Origin: JAFEDN01 sp963844565
Lineage (GTDB): Bacteria; Pseudomonadota; Gammaproteobacteria; Coxiellales; Coxiellaceae
Direction: 5' to 3'
Length of the DNA: 64,000 nt
Assembly: GCA_963844565.1 (NCBI GenBank)
Contig: CAWJON010000002.1
Location: 1,302,001 to 1,366,000, forward strand
A program made the translations under genes and the position numbers. Positions within the stretch are counted from its first letter, which is position 1, and every line of letters starts with the position of its first letter. The notes below the pieces were generated by a model. The model worked only from the letters and a program-made list of their open reading frames with translations, did no database searches and was not told the DNA's origin. Below are positions 8,625 to 16,842 of this stretch, piece by piece.

Positions 8625-10132
8625 ATTATTGCGATTTTCCTCCTGCTAGCAGATAATTTTTTACTCCCATCTACAAAAATAATTTCCGAGGCTACGCCTC
8701 CTTTAGCTATTATATTATTTTTTAACTCTAATATTTTCTCTACTTTTTCGCCCCTACCTCCCACATCAATGACCAAGTATATAGCTCTTAATGTCCCTTC
8801 CGCCTTTTTATAAACTTCAAGCTGAGATTCATACCCAGTTATCAAATGAGGATTTTTTGATAATTTTATTTCGACTAAAACGCGAAAGTTATACCCAAAT
8901 GAAAATTTAAAATCTATTGGTCCGCCTCCAGAATCCGCTTCAGGTGTAATGTCAATTCCATTTGCCTTGCAATATGTATCGGCTATTGCAAAAAAGAGTC
9001 TTTGAGCAGATTTTTCATTTCTGGGCTTATTCTTTATCCATAATTCCTTCCAAATGCCATTGTCCTCTATAAGCTTTTTGAATTGTTGAACGATTTGATT
9101 TGCCACTCTAAAAAGGCTATCCAAAGTTGGATTTCCGTCAACAGACAAGGTAAGTGGATATTTTTCGGAAAATTGCGGACACAAAAAATGAGTCCAAACA
9201 ATTTCTCCCTTTTTATCAATGATAAAATCATAAGGCTTTTTTTCTATAAGATTAAAAATGTCAAGAAATGAAGAAAAAGCAACTTTGTTCGAAATTACTT
9301 TGCTTTTAATTTGTTATTTTTCCTTTCGAGTTCTAACAGCCCAAATTTCGCCGACTTGTAAATTAACCTTATCCCGAAGAATCCTGTTTTTATATGCAAC
9401 GTTCCCTACTTCATCCCAGTCTCGAGCAATCGGAAGGTCTCGTAATATATCACGTGGCACAAGAATTACAGGGCTGTAGGTAGCTTCAAGCGGATTGGGA
9501 AGTAATTGGGTAACAAGTCCATTAATATTAAATTCCAAAGGAGTTAGATTTAATTGAGCAATAATCCGTTTGTTAAAGCTAAGCAAGTCCTTTAAGATAA
9601 TATTTGTAACCATATCGCTAATTCGGTCAGGACCAATACCTTCCTCCAATAGCGCAAGTACAAAAAATAATTCTGAGTCTTTAATACCTAAATCAATCAC
9701 TTCCTTAGCTGTATGTAGTACCTGCTTACGCAAAAATACTCCCCATCCGCTTCCGCTAATCGTAGCTGCACCATACCCAAGACAAGTACCCTTAATTTCA
9801 GAAAATAAGAATTTGCGTTCAACGTTTCTCCAAGGAACATCTCCCTCAATCTTCGAATGACTTAATAATTTAATTATTTCTTCAAAATATTTTTGATATG
9901 TCTCCCACGCACTAACATTTATTTCTGGATGGTGACTTAATTGAAGTAACAGTGGATCAATAAACAACCGGGTATCAACATTCAGTATTGGGTCAAAAAC
10001 ACCCAAATTTTCCAAGACATGTGGATCAATATTAAACTGTTTAGAAAACAGTATCGGATTACGGATCTTTGCCAAATTATTTGCTCCATATAAAATTTGA
10101 TTAAAGTAACCTTTGGGATATTTTATGCGCAA
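8621..10132 (-). pseudogene. PD-(D/E)XK nuclease-family gene split by one in-frame TAA
   Basis: From ATG 10132 the frame codes 272 residues to a TAA at 9314-9316, then continues in the same frame with protein-like sequence (QIKSKVISNKVAFSSF, LDIFNLIEKKPYDFIIDKKG) into a clear nuclease domain. Together this is a 503-codon frame. The N-terminal part has NVDTRLFIDPLLL and LLEEGIGPDRISDMVTNI; the C-terminal part has GGGPIDFKFS followed by VLVEIKLSK (D about 407, E-x-K about 421-423) and GYESQLEVYKKAE, a PD-(D/E)XK core. The 3' piece alone has only a TTG start (9184) without a good ribosome site. Most likely a recently broken gene; readthrough or separate translation of the nuclease half remain possible. 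Confidence 0.65.
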
Positions 10133-10393
10133 TATTTTAATGAAACCTTAAGGATATAACTGTTGATCTAGAAAATCAAGCAGCAAAAGGATCAGTGATA
10201 AATCATAATGACAAAAAAGAGGATGTTTAGAACAATTTGGGCACTAATTCCTCAGTTTCCGTGGATTACGAACTGAAATATCCCCAAAATTATCAATGAT
10301 GTTCTCGTTCACCAAGATTCTCGTCCCAAGGGAGCTTCATCCAGGAATGAAAGTTCTTTTCCCATAAACGCCTTCATCGACTTTGTTTTTTAA

Positions 10394-10414
10394 TATATAC
10401 TATAATGGTATATA
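10394..10414. promoter_or_regulatory. Candidate brnTA promoter with overlapping operator
   Basis: A TATAAT -10 box at 10401-10406 lies in the middle of a 7-bp inverted repeat (TATATAC / GTATATA), about 40 nt before the brnT start. BrnA antitoxins of the ribbon-helix-helix type repress their own promoter by binding such repeats; that this one is the operator is inference. The rest of 10133-10455 holds no supportable gene. Confidence 0.45.
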
Positions 10415-10455
10415 AAGTATTCCCTATTTATACCTTTTATGTCATAATTGTGATA

Positions 10456-10725
10456 ATGAACTTTGAATATGACATAAACAAAAGCCGGGCTAATAAGCTT
10501 AAACATGGCATTGATTTTGATGAGGCGCAGGCTCTATGGGAAGATTCTGAGCGTTTGGAGATCCCAGCTAAAGTGACTGGTGAGCCCCGCCATTTAGTGA
10601 TTGGAAAAATTAGTGGCAAACACTGGTCAGCCGTAGTGACCTATCGAAGTTCAAATATTCGATTAATTTCAGTAAGACGCTCACGAGAAGAAGAGGTAGA
10701 ACTCTATGAACATGAAAACATCTGA
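10456..10725 (+). CDS. brnT: BrnT toxin (type II toxin-antitoxin RNase)
   Basis: 89 residues from the Met at 10456 (the upstream 17 codons are hydrophobic and unlike the family). BrnT signature FEYDINKSRANKLKHGIDF-DEAQALW at the N-terminus and RLISVRRSREEEVELYE at the C-terminus, with the conserved basic and Arg residues of this RelE-fold RNase. It overlaps brnA by 20 nt. Appears intact; expected to cleave RNA when not neutralised by BrnA. Confidence 0.9.
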   Translation: MNFEYDINKSRANKLKHGIDFDEAQALWEDSERLEIPAKVTGEPRHLVIGKISGKHWSAVVTYRSSNIRLISVRRSREEEVELYEHENI

Positions 10726-10942
10726 CTTTGACAAAAAATTCGATGAAGGCGAAGACATTACCGCTTCACTCGACCTCAATAAAGCAAACCGCCCTGGACT
10801 GCACGCCAAACGGGTCAATGTAGATTTTCCTCAATGGATGATTGAATCTTTGGATAAAGAAGCTCACCGTTTGGGCGTCACTCGTCAGTCTTTAATTAAA
10901 CTGTGGGTTGCAGATAAGCTTGATCAGCATCAACACCGTTGA
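10706..10942 (+). CDS. brnA: BrnA antitoxin (ribbon-helix-helix)
   Basis: 78 residues, overlapping brnT. N-terminal toxin-binding tail (SDFDKKFDEGEDITASLDL) followed by a ribbon-helix-helix DNA-binding region (KRVNVDFPQWMIESLDKEA, GVTRQSLIKLWVADKL). Binds BrnT and most likely represses the operon. Its last 28 coding and trailing bases are repeated (26 of 28) at 13073-13100, showing that this end has been duplicated within the island. Confidence 0.9.
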   Translation: MNMKTSDFDKKFDEGEDITASLDLNKANRPGLHAKRVNVDFPQWMIESLDKEAHRLGVTRQSLIKLWVADKLDQHQHR

Positions 10943-10989
10943 TTTATTCATGATGCCAGGCTTGCTAACTACTTCACTTGATAAGCAGA

Positions 10990-11044
10990 GTTTTAAAAAT
11001 TAAAAAAATAAATTATACTTTGACCGTCGGAGTTTTGCAGGACT
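10990..11044 (+). repeat. Island repeat R, copy 1
   Basis: 55 bases, 52 identical to 14231-14285. The last 26 bases (core TTTGACCGTCGGAGTTTTGC) also match 13036-13060. The copy follows brnA by about 50 nt. The rest of 10943-11376 is very AT-rich and holds no gene I can support. Confidence 0.75.
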
Positions 11045-11376
11045 AGTTTATACATTTCCCCTACTCTGCTGGACTTAGACTAAAGCATACTGTTTTTAAG
11101 ACAATAAACAAACAAAATTAGTTTATTTAATTTCAATTTTTGCATATAAATTTATCAAAATTATTCAATATGTAAAAATTTTCTAAAAAAATGATAATAT
11201 TTTAGAGCTTTTCAAATATCAGCAAAAAAATAACAAATATAATCAATCAATTATACCTTCCCAACCAAGTACAAAATAATCACCCGCTTGGGAATAGGAT
11301 ATAAACCACCTTAAAATATTTGAATGAAAATTCAATATGTTCCATTTTGGAACACACTGCTAAAATTGGAAAAAAT

Positions 11377-11670
11377 TTATCTTTCACCGCTTAGATCAGC
11401 AATAGCGGCTTTAAGAACTTGCAGAGATATATCTGCAGTATGCTGATCAGGTTTAAAACAAAATTCTCTTTGAAGAAAAGGATGTATGTAATTCCTAAAA
11501 TCACGTAAACAATCACTGTATTTCTTTACATCTATCTTTATGAGCTTGATCTCATGAGCAACATCTATTAAATCTTTAAGCGTCCAATTTTTAAAAGGTC
11601 GAACTTTTCCACTGGAATCTTTAGGACTAGATTTAGCTTGATTAAAAGTTCTGCTGCTGATTATGAGCAC
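11377..11670 (-). pseudogene. C-terminal fragment of a HEPN-like protein
   Basis: 97 codons from a GTG, with a stop immediately upstream. The conserved part is FKNWTLKDLIDVAHE, then VKKYSDCLRDFRNYIHPF and TADISLQVLKAAI, with an R-x6-H arrangement (RDFRNYIH) typical of HEPN-type folds. Proteins ending this way are normally several hundred residues long, so this is probably a 5'-truncated remnant rather than a whole gene. Lies between island repeat 1 and the abiE-like pair. Confidence 0.5.
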
Positions 11671-11720
11671 AGTTCAACAGAAGGCACGGACAACTTGACC
11701 TCTACGGTTAATATCATTTT

Positions 11721-12557
11721 TCATACTCGTAAAGGCTCTAGACTAAATTTTTGAGTTAAGGCAAAATCTGCAAGCCTCCGAACTGCCATTAATGCAGCAA
11801 GAAAATCGGGAATTAATTCTTGTGGAGCATATGAAACGTTTTTGACAAAGCGACTATATTCATTCATGTACTCAGCATCATTATCAATGACCTTAAACAA
11901 TTGATTAAATTTTTCTTCAAGCGTCATCTTGGAAAAATTTTTGTTCTTTTTTGAGCGCCTATTATCTTTTTGAATTGTCTCTTTAACCAATTCAACAAAA
12001 ACATTTTCGCCAGAGATTACAGGTTCAAGCATAAAAAGATCATGAATATGCCGAACTATTGCAGGATCATCATATAGCTCTCCACGGATTCTATCAGGTA
12101 TGCGCCAAACAATAGCACTTAATTTATCGGCAGCAATCTCAATCGGGGAAACACATGAAATTTTTTCAACTTCAGATAATTGATTTAAATTTTTTGCAAC
12201 AAACGATTGAATATTGAGTTTGATAAATGGCAGTTGAGGATTTTGAAGCGCCATTTCTACTAAAATGTAAGGCCGCAGTGCATTTGATCTAGAAAATTGG
12301 GTTTCATATTCGATTTTGATCGAAAAAAATCTATTCTCATCGCGCGCCAGCACATCCTGATCTCTAATCATAAACCCTGCTGATTGTAATGATTTAATAA
12401 TGGACTTTTTTAGATTTGAAGAGGAATTTATTTTTGCAAGTGCAGCAATCGCTTGCACGGCATACCAATCTTTTTCAATAAAAGATTCGTTAACACCTAA
12501 TGTCTGCGCTGCTTCTTCAAAGGCTGCTTTGCTTGGTGTGGCGCTCAAAACTGACAT
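11721..12557 (-). CDS. AbiEii-type toxin homologue, apparently lacking the nucleotidyltransferase core
   Basis: 278 residues. N-terminus SATPSKAAFEEAAQTLGVN, FIEKDWYAVQAIAAL and downstream RDENRFFSIKIEYETQFSRS, CVSPIEIAADKLSAIVWRIPDR match AbiEii-family toxins (type IV toxin-antitoxin). In that family a GGTSLSK...SEDID block carrying the catalytic GS and acidic residues normally stands between EKDW and the later part. Here AALAKIN runs straight into SSSNLKKSIIKSLQSAGF, so roughly 60 residues appear deleted in frame. Overlaps the upstream antitoxin gene by 41 nt. Probably catalytically dead; family comparison is from memory. Confidence 0.7.
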   Translation of the reverse strand: MSVLSATPSKAAFEEAAQTLGVNESFIEKDWYAVQAIAALAKINSSSNLKKSIIKSLQSAGFMIRDQDVLARDENRFFSIKIEYETQFSRSNALRPYILVEMALQNPQLPFIKLNIQSFVAKNLNQLSEVEKISCVSPIEIAADKLSAIVWRIPDRIRGELYDDPAIVRHIHDLFMLEPVISGENVFVELVKETIQKDNRRSKKNKNFSKMTLEEKFNQLFKVIDNDAEYMNEYSRFVKNVSYAPQELIPDFLAALMAVRRLADFALTQKFSLEPLRV

Positions 12558-12945
12558 ATATTCCCTGATACCCTATTTTTCGGCTAATACGCCCTTCTAC
12601 CCCAATCACGCGACCCGTAGGGATTTGTGTTGACCTACCGTTATTATATTCCTCTTCCATTTTAGAAAGTACAACTTTTACACCTAAACGCTCTACAGCT
12701 TCCCTACCTAAACTAGGCAAGCTCATGGCAAGGATTTGTTTACCAGAAACCGAAGAAGTTTTTGTCTTGGCATAGAGTCCATACCCTATTTTGACGATTT
12801 TCTCTTTACGGACTAAGTTTTTTAGCGCTCTTCCCACCTGATCATAGCCACCAAAATCCTTAAAATCAGCGCGAACGAAAACAACCCCCTTTTTTCGGGA
12901 AATTCTTTCTAAAACTCTTTTTTCTAATACTTTCTTTTTTAACAT
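12517..12945 (-). CDS. AbiEi-like antitoxin (DUF6088-type)
   Basis: 142 residues. N-terminal winged-helix region (GVVFVRADFKDFGGYDQVGRAL, NLVRKEKIVKIGYGLYAK), then QILAMSLPSLGREAVERLGV and STQIPTGRVIGVEGRISRKIGYQG. This layout is that of AbiEi/DUF6088 antitoxins, which bind DNA at the operon promoter. Upstream gene of the abiE-like pair, overlapping abiEii by 41 nt. Intact, although its toxin may not be. Confidence 0.75.
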   Translation of the reverse strand: MLKKKVLEKRVLERISRKKGVVFVRADFKDFGGYDQVGRALKNLVRKEKIVKIGYGLYAKTKTSSVSGKQILAMSLPSLGREAVERLGVKVVLSKMEEEYNNGRSTQIPTGRVIGVEGRISRKIGYQGIYVSFERHTKQSSL

Positions 12946-13035
12946 AATTTTGTTTTAAATAGATACAAAAATACGACATTTCTTTATTACAAATATACGA
13001 CATTTTTACCAATAATACAACTGCGTAAGGTTCAA

Positions 13036-13100
13036 TTTGACCGCCGGAATTTTGCAGGACGGGTAGCGGAAGGCTTGATCAGCACCAACACCATTGATTT
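13036..13100 (+). repeat. Island repeat R, copy 2, plus duplicated brnA 3' end
   Basis: 13036-13060 is a diverged copy of the repeat core (two changes in 25). At 13073-13100 comes a copy of the last bases of brnA and its trailer (26 of 28 identical to 10918-10945). In copy 1 the order is reversed: brnA end first, then the repeat. It lies between the abiE-like pair and the next orphan gene. Confidence 0.7.
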
Positions 13101-13179
13101 GCCCAGACAATCTGAATGTCCACATTATGACTCTATTGGAGAGCAAGTCCTCTGCACAGCCCCCCTGTGATATCCTTAT

Positions 13180-14169
13180 CTATAGCAATAAACCTTTTGA
13201 TTGTTGAGTTTCTGTATTTTTCTTTTTCACCGAAGGAGTGGATAAAAAAGAGAAAATAGACATTGCTAATTTTGGTTCATTTATCGCATTTCCTTTTAAA
13301 TGGAGAAAGATCGGGGAATTTTGCCCTAACCGAGGATGATAACCCATAAAAAATGCCTTTTTCAGGGAAGAAATATAATAATGATCATATGTAGTGAGCA
13401 TATCATCCACTAATAGTGGTGAAGCTGAAGGATCTAATGTTAAAATCACTTCTAGAAGAGTCGCTAAGTATTTTGAATCTTGGATGTTGACAGTAATGCT
13501 ACTTAGATAACCTTTTTCACAATTTTTTATTTCCTTCGTGAACTCCGTAAAAAATAAGTTAAATTTATCTTCAGTTGTTAAAATACGAAGAACAACAGTA
13601 CTATCCTTATATCCTAATAAGGATAATTCTTTAATTTTATTAGCTTGAATACTTTCATATTTTTGGGAACGGTTCAACCAATTGTCAGGATTGGAGCAGA
13701 AACTAAAAGAGCCGCTTTTAATCCAACCTGGGATTGTAAATCTATTAATAAGGTAAGGTTTAGTAATGCCGATAATCTCATCGCATATCTCTCGTACAGA
13801 GTCGTCCGTTAGCATAACCACCCCTAAAAGGGATTCTAAAAACTCTGTACTTTGTATGATAATTGAGTAATGAAGTTCGCCATTGTATACATCTAAAAAA
13901 GAAGGTTCAGGGAAACCATGTTTCTTTAAATTAGCACAAAACTCTTGATCCACCTGCTTCATTTTTATCAGTAAAGCAATCTCCCTATTTTTATAACCTA
14001 AAATTTGTATGGTTCGTGAATTGGATTGGCAAGTATAATAAAAATTTCTTTCCACAGTCCATAAAGGTTCTTGTAACAGGGAGAAATCACCCTCTTTACG
14101 CCATAGGTTCGGTTTCGAGGATGCATCGACCTTTTTTTCTTCTTCTTGAGCCTCTTCTAGATTACGCAT
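13180..14169 (-). CDS. Orphan protein of 329 aa, function unknown
   Basis: Not recognised. No signal peptide or membrane helix. The N-terminus is acidic and lysine-rich (EEAQEEEKKVDASSK), the middle is mixed alpha/beta with repeated pieces ILGYKNREIALLIKMK and LLGYKDSTVVLRILTTE that resemble each other, suggesting an internal duplication. A polar tail (KKKNTETQQSKGLLL) ends it. It sits alone between island repeats 2 and 3 and is therefore cargo of the tRNA-bounded island; effector-like or defence-related roles are both guesses. Confidence 0.65.
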   Translation of the reverse strand: MRNLEEAQEEEKKVDASSKPNLWRKEGDFSLLQEPLWTVERNFYYTCQSNSRTIQILGYKNREIALLIKMKQVDQEFCANLKKHGFPEPSFLDVYNGELHYSIIIQSTEFLESLLGVVMLTDDSVREICDEIIGITKPYLINRFTIPGWIKSGSFSFCSNPDNWLNRSQKYESIQANKIKELSLLGYKDSTVVLRILTTEDKFNLFFTEFTKEIKNCEKGYLSSITVNIQDSKYLATLLEVILTLDPSASPLLVDDMLTTYDHYYISSLKKAFFMGYHPRLGQNSPIFLHLKGNAINEPKLAMSIFSFLSTPSVKKKNTETQQSKGLLL

Positions 14170-14230
14170 ATTATCTCCGTTCAGTAGAAGACAATTTTTG
14201 TGTTACAGCAAGCTTATTTTAACACACAAA

Positions 14231-14285
14231 GTTTTAAAACTGAAAAAAATAAATTATACTTTGCCCGTCGGAGTTTTGCAGGACT
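14231..14285 (+). repeat. Island repeat R, copy 3
   Basis: 52 of 55 bases identical to copy 1 at 10990-11044, same orientation. Downstream bases (AGTATGCTTGAGACCAATAA) also loosely resemble those after copy 1 (AGCATACTG..AAGACAATAA), so the repeated unit may be about 110 bp. Lies between the 329-aa orphan and the distal att repeat. Confidence 0.75.
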
Positions 14286-14398
14286 TTAGTATGCTTGAGA
14301 CCAATAAACGACCAAATTGAACAAAAATAAAACACTATAAATACGTTAAATATCAATAATATAAGTGAATTTCGCAATTCACAAACGCAACGCTCGGC

Positions 14399-14443
14399 CT
14401 GTTAATCACTTGGTCGGGAGTTCAAATCTCTCCCGGGGAGCCA
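14399..14443 (+). repeat. att-like direct repeat, distal copy (partial tRNA-Asn)
   Basis: 45-base perfect copy of the tRNA-Asn 3' part. It lacks the acceptor 5' strand and D-arm, so it is not a tRNA gene. It marks the far end of the island. The 51 bases after it run into the group II intron, which therefore lies outside the island. Confidence 0.9.
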
Positions 14444-14542
14444 GATAAAGTTATAAAATCAAAGGTTTATATAAAAATTTGAATTGGACTAGTAAGGTCT
14501 GGCCGAGTAAGCGAACTCCATTGCTGAAGTTCGCTCCTCAAA

Positions 14543-14576
14543 GAACCGTGCTTGAAAGTTTCCCTTCACACGGCTC
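14543..14576 (-). ncRNA. Group II intron domain V
   Basis: 34-nt hairpin GAGCCGTGTGAAGG-GAAA-CTTTCAAGCACGGTTC (read on the minus strand), with the GAAA tetraloop and 14-bp stem that form the catalytic core. Directly followed by a domain VI stem (GAGCGAACTTC ... GGAGTTCGCTTACTC) with an unpaired A as branch point candidate. Confidence 0.93.
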
Positions 14577-14584
14577 GGATTTTC

Positions 14585-16072
14585 TTAAGGCCAGTTGCCT
14601 GACCCGGTATTTCGGAGGGTTATTTTCTGGCACAATGCGCGTTTAGCAAAATATTCTCGGTAAGCAGGATCATAAGGAGAAGCGTCACCCCTTATTTTCA
14701 CATGTCGCTTAATCAAGGTATGGTTAGCGCGAATCAGATCCAGAAAAGGTGATGTTGAGGAACCTGTGATAGGACGTTTGGCGTAAAATATCCAGTTTCG
14801 AAGACCTTGGCTACGAAAGTATTTCTTTCTCAACCATTGAGTATTCTTTTCAGGATGCCTACGTTTAATCCATCGCCAGATTGCTGTGAAGATTTGCTCA
14901 TCGACATAACTATAGGTTGACTTAGCGACTCCGTGCCGGTAGTAGTTCGCCCACCCCCTAATTCTAGGATTGAGCTGAGCGATTAATTCTGCCGTCGAAG
15001 CCGCACAGTTTTTACGGATGAGTTCTCGAATATTCTCCAGGAACCGTTGGACGCTTTTCCTGGAAGGCTTAATGAGGAGTTTATCTTCGTATTTTCGCAC
15101 ATTAAATCCGAGAAAATCAAAACCTTCCTGAAGCGTAGTGATTCTGGTTTTCTCAGCTGATAGTTCCAGTCCACGAGTCTTCAGAAAATTTTCCACCGCT
15201 GGTTTCACCTTCTGTTCCAACACCATTTGCGTTGCACCCGTGATGATAAAATCATCGGCATAAATGCTGATGTTGATTTTATCTCGAATAGAAACGACAG
15301 CTTTCACCGCAGATTCTAAGCCACTGAGTGTTGCGTTCAAAAGTGCCGGGGAGATGATGCTGCCTTGCGGTGTTCCGTTGTCCATCCTATAGAAAGTGCC
15401 TTGATCGATGTATCCAGCACTCAACCACTTTTTAAGAATTACCGTATCCATGATGATATTTTCAATCAGCCATGAATGAGAAATTCTGTCGAAGCAGGAT
15501 TTAATATCACCCTCGAAAATAAATTGCGGCGAGCTTTTACGTGCTAATGCTCTAAAGCATTGGGCAATCGCATCGGCTGTACTGCGTTTAGGTCTAAAAC
15601 CATAGGCATTTTTGTCTGCCAGCATTTCCACTACGGGTTCGAAAGAAAGCAGATGCAGAGATTGCATTGCTCGACATTTCAAAGTAGGGATGCTCAGCGG
15701 TCGCTGACGCCCATCTTTCTTGGGAATATAAATCCGCCGAAGCGGTTGCGCCTGATAGCCTTTTCTTTGTAGAGAAAGGGCCGCTTTCATCTTCTGCGCG
15801 GGAGTTTTCCAGAGGATATTGTCTACCCCCGGAGTTTTACCACCGCGATTTTCCACCACTCGTTTGACCGCCAAAATTTTGGCGTCATGAGAGTGGGTTA
15901 TCAGCCATTGTAAAGCTTTGACTTTACCATAACGGCCTTCCCGAGTTGCCTTCGCAATACGCATTTGCAGCCGTTTGACGCGCTTTTCTATGGCAGTCCA
16001 GTCTGTGCTGCACCACACCTTAGTCAGTTCGACTGAGGATGCACCAGCTCCGATTTTAGTCGGTGCCGTCAT
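14585..16072 (-). CDS. ltrA: Group II intron reverse transcriptase/maturase
   Basis: 495 residues from the Met at 16072, preceded by GAGGAAAAG; the frame stays open 31 codons further up but that part lies in the intron 5' RNA. RT motifs: KTPGVDNILWKTP, IYIPKKDGRQRPLSIPT, AYGFRPKRSTADAI, IFEGDIKSCFDRI, NGTPQGSIISPAL, and YADD at 271-274. Maturase X domain: NPRIRGWANYYRHG. The C-terminus stops after YDPAYREYFAKRALC without an HNH endonuclease, so mobility would rely on other target strands. Needed for splicing and retrohoming. Appears intact. Confidence 0.95.
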   Translation of the reverse strand: MTAPTKIGAGASSVELTKVWCSTDWTAIEKRVKRLQMRIAKATREGRYGKVKALQWLITHSHDAKILAVKRVVENRGGKTPGVDNILWKTPAQKMKAALSLQRKGYQAQPLRRIYIPKKDGRQRPLSIPTLKCRAMQSLHLLSFEPVVEMLADKNAYGFRPKRSTADAIAQCFRALARKSSPQFIFEGDIKSCFDRISHSWLIENIIMDTVILKKWLSAGYIDQGTFYRMDNGTPQGSIISPALLNATLSGLESAVKAVVSIRDKINISIYADDFIITGATQMVLEQKVKPAVENFLKTRGLELSAEKTRITTLQEGFDFLGFNVRKYEDKLLIKPSRKSVQRFLENIRELIRKNCAASTAELIAQLNPRIRGWANYYRHGVAKSTYSYVDEQIFTAIWRWIKRRHPEKNTQWLRKKYFRSQGLRNWIFYAKRPITGSSTSPFLDLIRANHTLIKRHVKIRGDASPYDPAYREYFAKRALCQKITLRNTGSGNWP

Positions 16073-16710
16073 TTGCTTTTCCTCATAAAACGGTTCTCCA
16101 AATTCTCTTGCGATGAAAACCAGTCGGACGTGGGCACACTTTCGTGTCCGGTTTTTTTTTTTCAAAAGAAAAAAAACTAATCGGTATCCGCATCATTACA
16201 ATACGGCATTGGCTTTTTCCGACATCCCAAACCTGCAAAGTCGTTGATAAACCTTACGGCTTATCTACCTAAAAAAAAAAATTAGGAACTTTACAGGGTT
16301 TCCACGTTTCCCAAAGCGGGTCATGCCAGGTTAGGTGCTTACTGTCGACCGGAAGAGATATTGATCACGAGGCGGCATTACACCATCCGCCTGCCACTCT
16401 TCGTACCTTTTGGTTCAAGCGTATCAGCCGGTTTCGCTTGTTACCCATCACGATCTGTGCGTAAATTCACATGTGTTCACCGTACTGGCTCTCTAGCATT
16501 CACCTGAATTTCGGCTTTCAGGAGGGTTCTCCTCTCGCGATTCAAACCCCAGGCTTGCGCCTTTCATTACGTTGTCAGACTAGCTCTTTATTCATAGTCC
16601 TAGAGTCCTCTCTGTGATAAGATGGGTCTCCGACTTCGGTGGAGACAACCCGCTTTGCGACCTCGTGTCGCAAGTGTAATCTGGGTGTAATCATGCCAAG
16701 AAAGCCTACA

Positions 16711-16814
16711 GGGTCAAGTCAGAAATTTTAAGCAGAACTTGTTTGCGCCAAGCTTACTCTGCTTGCCTAACTGCTCTTTAACCAAGAATCTGCTTAAAAT
16801 TTCGGACTTGACCC
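16711..16814. repeat. MITE/REP-like inverted repeat, 25-bp arms
   Basis: Arms 16711-16735 and 16790-16814 are reverse complements with one mismatch (GGGTCAAGTC...TTTTAAGCAG), 54 bases apart. A lone arm of the same family occurs at 20436-20461 and a related pair at 18315-18401. GGGGTCA-beginning arms like this are typical of small non-autonomous elements mobilised by REP-associated (RAYT) transposases; none is encoded here. Confidence 0.75.
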
Positions 16815-16824
16815 CACCCCCATG

Positions 16825-16842
16825 TTCATGAATATTCATGAA
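16825..16842. promoter_or_regulatory. Perfect 18-bp palindrome upstream of namZ
   Basis: TTCATGAATATTCATGAA reads the same on both strands. It lies about 140 nt before the namZ start and directly after the MITE-like repeat. It could be an operator for a dimeric regulator; no regulator is assigned. Confidence 0.35.

Larger units (their letters stand above)
14495..16676 (-). mobile_element. Group II intron (about 2.2 kb)
   Basis: On the minus strand the order is a 5' structured region, the reverse transcriptase ORF, domain V (14543-14576) and a domain VI hairpin with bulged A (about 14499-14541). Immediately 5', TTGCGAC / GTCGCAA (16673 downwards) forms the first stem. Most group II introns start GUGYG; here the bases read TTGCG, so the exact 5' boundary is uncertain by a few bases. 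14444-14494 and 16677-16710 are exon-like flanks with no gene. Confidence 0.85.

Noticed and set aside
10133..10393. Possible aldolase-like remnant on the minus strand (NIIDNFGDISVRNPRKLRN)
   Set aside because: Only about 20 residues look suggestive, frames change repeatedly and there is no second conserved block.
10990..14285. CRISPR array
   Set aside because: The three repeats are 1.2-2.0 kb apart with genes between them; no regular spacers exist anywhere in the window.
14399..14443. Second tRNA-Asn gene
   Set aside because: Only the part from the anticodon loop onward is present; acceptor 5' strand and D-arm are missing.
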